From assembly GCA_030595925.1 (NCBI GenBank), contig JAUVLC010000060.1:1-15124 (forward strand): DNA of 15,124 nucleotides, given 5' to 3'. The position numbers and the translations under genes are program-made. Positions 14,125 through 15,124 of this stretch are shown piece after piece. The notes beneath the pieces were generated by a model. The model did not search any database and had not been told where the DNA came from. It saw only the letters and a program-made list of their open reading frames with translations. The number at the start of each line of letters is the position of its first letter. Position 1 is the first letter of the stretch. The DNA is from Clostridia bacterium (GTDB lineage: Bacteria > CBDUZB01 > JAGLHV01).

Positions 14125-15124
14125 TTAATTTATCGATAAAAATGGATTTTGGGCAAGCGTAGATGTTTCCTGCCGGGGAATGATTAATTTTTGGCCGGTA
14201 TATATTAAATTAGGATCTTTTATTTTATCCTTGTTCGTTTGATATATTTTCTTCCATTTTCCCGGATTCGCATAAATTTCTTTTTTTCCTGCAATCTTCC
14301 ATAAACAATCTCCCTTTACTACCTGATAAATCATCTTTTCTTTGTTTTTTATTTCGTTTGTTTTACCCACTTGTTCATTATTAATTATTACTTTTTTATT
14401 ATCTATGTCTTCTACCCTGGGTATCTCCTCTATCTCCCTTTGTTCCTTTTCTTCTTTTTCTTCGAAATTTTCGGTCTCTTCTTTTATATCTTCTTCTTTA
14501 TCTGCCCGGACTGACTCAATATTTCCACCCCATTTATAACTCATCGATATCCGGTGAGTATTGCCAAAATCACCGTAAGGAGCAAAAGCATAATCCAATC
14601 CCAAACTACCCCTCTTCCCTTCTGAACCGTTTAATCTCACTCCGATTCCTCCGGTCATACCATTCAATTCATCTATTTGCCAGCCTCCGTCAATATATTT
14701 ATAACCCATGCGAAAAGCAAGCACATCAAAAAGCCGGTATTCCGTTCCCAGGGAAATGTTCGGCCTGCCATACATGGGTAATTCCCCTTCTAAACCAATA
14801 ATTAAATTATCTTGTAATAATTTATAACTACCTCCACCTCTTACACTAAGCGGAAGAGAAAATCTTTCTTCTCCGAATTTCAACCCGGTTCCCATATTTT
14901 GTACGACAAAACCCAAACTCAAAGAATGATATATATAAAGTATTCCTCCGTCTACCGCCATCCCATAAGTCTCATCCTCATCTATTTCTTCCCTGATAAT
15001 TTTAAAATTCCCTCCGTAATAAAAGTTGTTATTTAATTTCCTTCCCAAAGAAAGAGTAAGCCCCATATCCGCAAAAGAAAACGTACCATCCATGGAATAT
15101 CTTCCGTCAGGCGAAGCTTTCGTC
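14125..15124 (-). CDS. PorV/PorQ-like outer-membrane barrel protein with C-terminal LysM domain, 5' end missing
   Basis: This is the 3' part of a longer gene. The frame stays open upstream of the first visible Met (15093) to the window edge (residues TKASPDGRYS precede it), so the true start and signal peptide lie outside. About 190 visible residues show the alternating, Gly/aromatic-rich pattern of a PorV/PorQ (UPF0164, FadL-like) beta barrel, for example the stretch LSLGFVVQNMGTGLKFG and a late strand ending SMSYKWGG. An acidic Glu/Lys-rich linker follows (about residues 195-252 counted from that Met). Then comes a LysM domain (about 255-306): YQVVKGDCLWKIAGK at its start, NPGKWKKIYQTNKDKI in the middle and GQKLIIP at its end. 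The inferred role is an outer-membrane barrel whose periplasmic LysM grips peptidoglycan. PorV homologues in Bacteroidota serve type IX secretion, but nothing else here indicates that system. Family call fairly secure; function unknown. Confidence 0.75.
   Translation of the reverse strand, partial: TKASPDGRYSMDGTFSFADMGLTLSLGRKLNNNFYYGGNFKIIREEIDEDETYGMAVDGGILYIYHSLSLGFVVQNMGTGLKFGEERFSLPLSVRGGGSYKLLQDNLIIGLEGELPMYGRPNISLGTEYRLFDVLAFRMGYKYIDGGWQIDELNGMTGGIGVRLNGSEGKRGSLGLDYAFAPYGDFGNTHRISMSYKWGGNIESVRADKEEDIKEETENFEEKEEKEQREIEEIPRVEDIDNKKVIINNEQVGKTNEIKNKEKMIYQVVKGDCLWKIAGKKEIYANPGKWKKIYQTNKDKIKDPNLIYTGQKLIIPRQETSTLAQNPFLSIN

Noticed and set aside
14125-15093. Complete gene starting at the Met at 15093
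   Set aside because: The frame stays open to the window edge, that Met lies within barrel sequence, and no signal peptide or ribosome binding site precedes it.

Overview
This window reads as an outer-membrane and lipid A biogenesis locus from a diderm, LPS-making bacterium. It is AT-rich (about one-third G+C by eye), and every convincing gene lies on the minus strand, so transcription runs from high to low coordinates. A complete BamA, a TamB, a Skp-type chaperone and five Raetz-pathway activities (LpxD, LpxC, FabZ, LpxA, LpxI) establish the LPS outer membrane. The LpxC-FabZ fusion, LpxI in place of LpxH, a PorV-like barrel and bamA beside tamB rather than beside a tamA all point away from Gammaproteobacteria. 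They suggest an FCB/PVC-type or uncultivated candidate phylum, but I cannot name the lineage from sequence alone.

Layout in transcription order: (1) 14125-15124, the 3' part of a PorV/PorQ-like outer-membrane barrel gene with a C-terminal LysM domain, whose start lies outside the window; (2) a 358-bp gap with a possible promoter; (3) tamB, 1792 codons; (4) a 180-bp gap with a good extended -10 promoter candidate; (5) bamA; (6) a 548-bp gap packed with repeats; (7) a tight group ompH (skp), lpxD, lpxC-fabZ, lpxA, lpxI, with ATGA and TAATG overlaps at two junctions; (8) 528 bp of repeats up to the window edge. lpxB is not in the window.

The genes fit one task. Skp escorts outer-membrane proteins across the periplasm, BamA inserts them, and TamB bridges the envelope (barrel assembly and/or phospholipid transport). 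LpxA, LpxC, LpxD and LpxI make lipid X, the precursor of lipid A. FabZ, fused to LpxC, draws on the same 3-hydroxyacyl-ACP pool for fatty-acid synthesis. The LysM barrel may tie the outer membrane to peptidoglycan.

The most unusual material is intergenic. Both gene-free blocks flanking the ompH-lpx group (1-528 and 5362-5909) carry a direct repeat, 186/196 positions identical over its core. They also carry an inverted module, several unrelated short tandem arrays that all have a 7-bp period, and small hairpins that each begin with GTAG, as REP elements mobilised by RAYT (Y1 HUH) transposases do. One GTAG hairpin appears to sit as a clean extra about 23 bp in one repeat copy. This looks like a population of small non-autonomous elements; no transposase is in the window.
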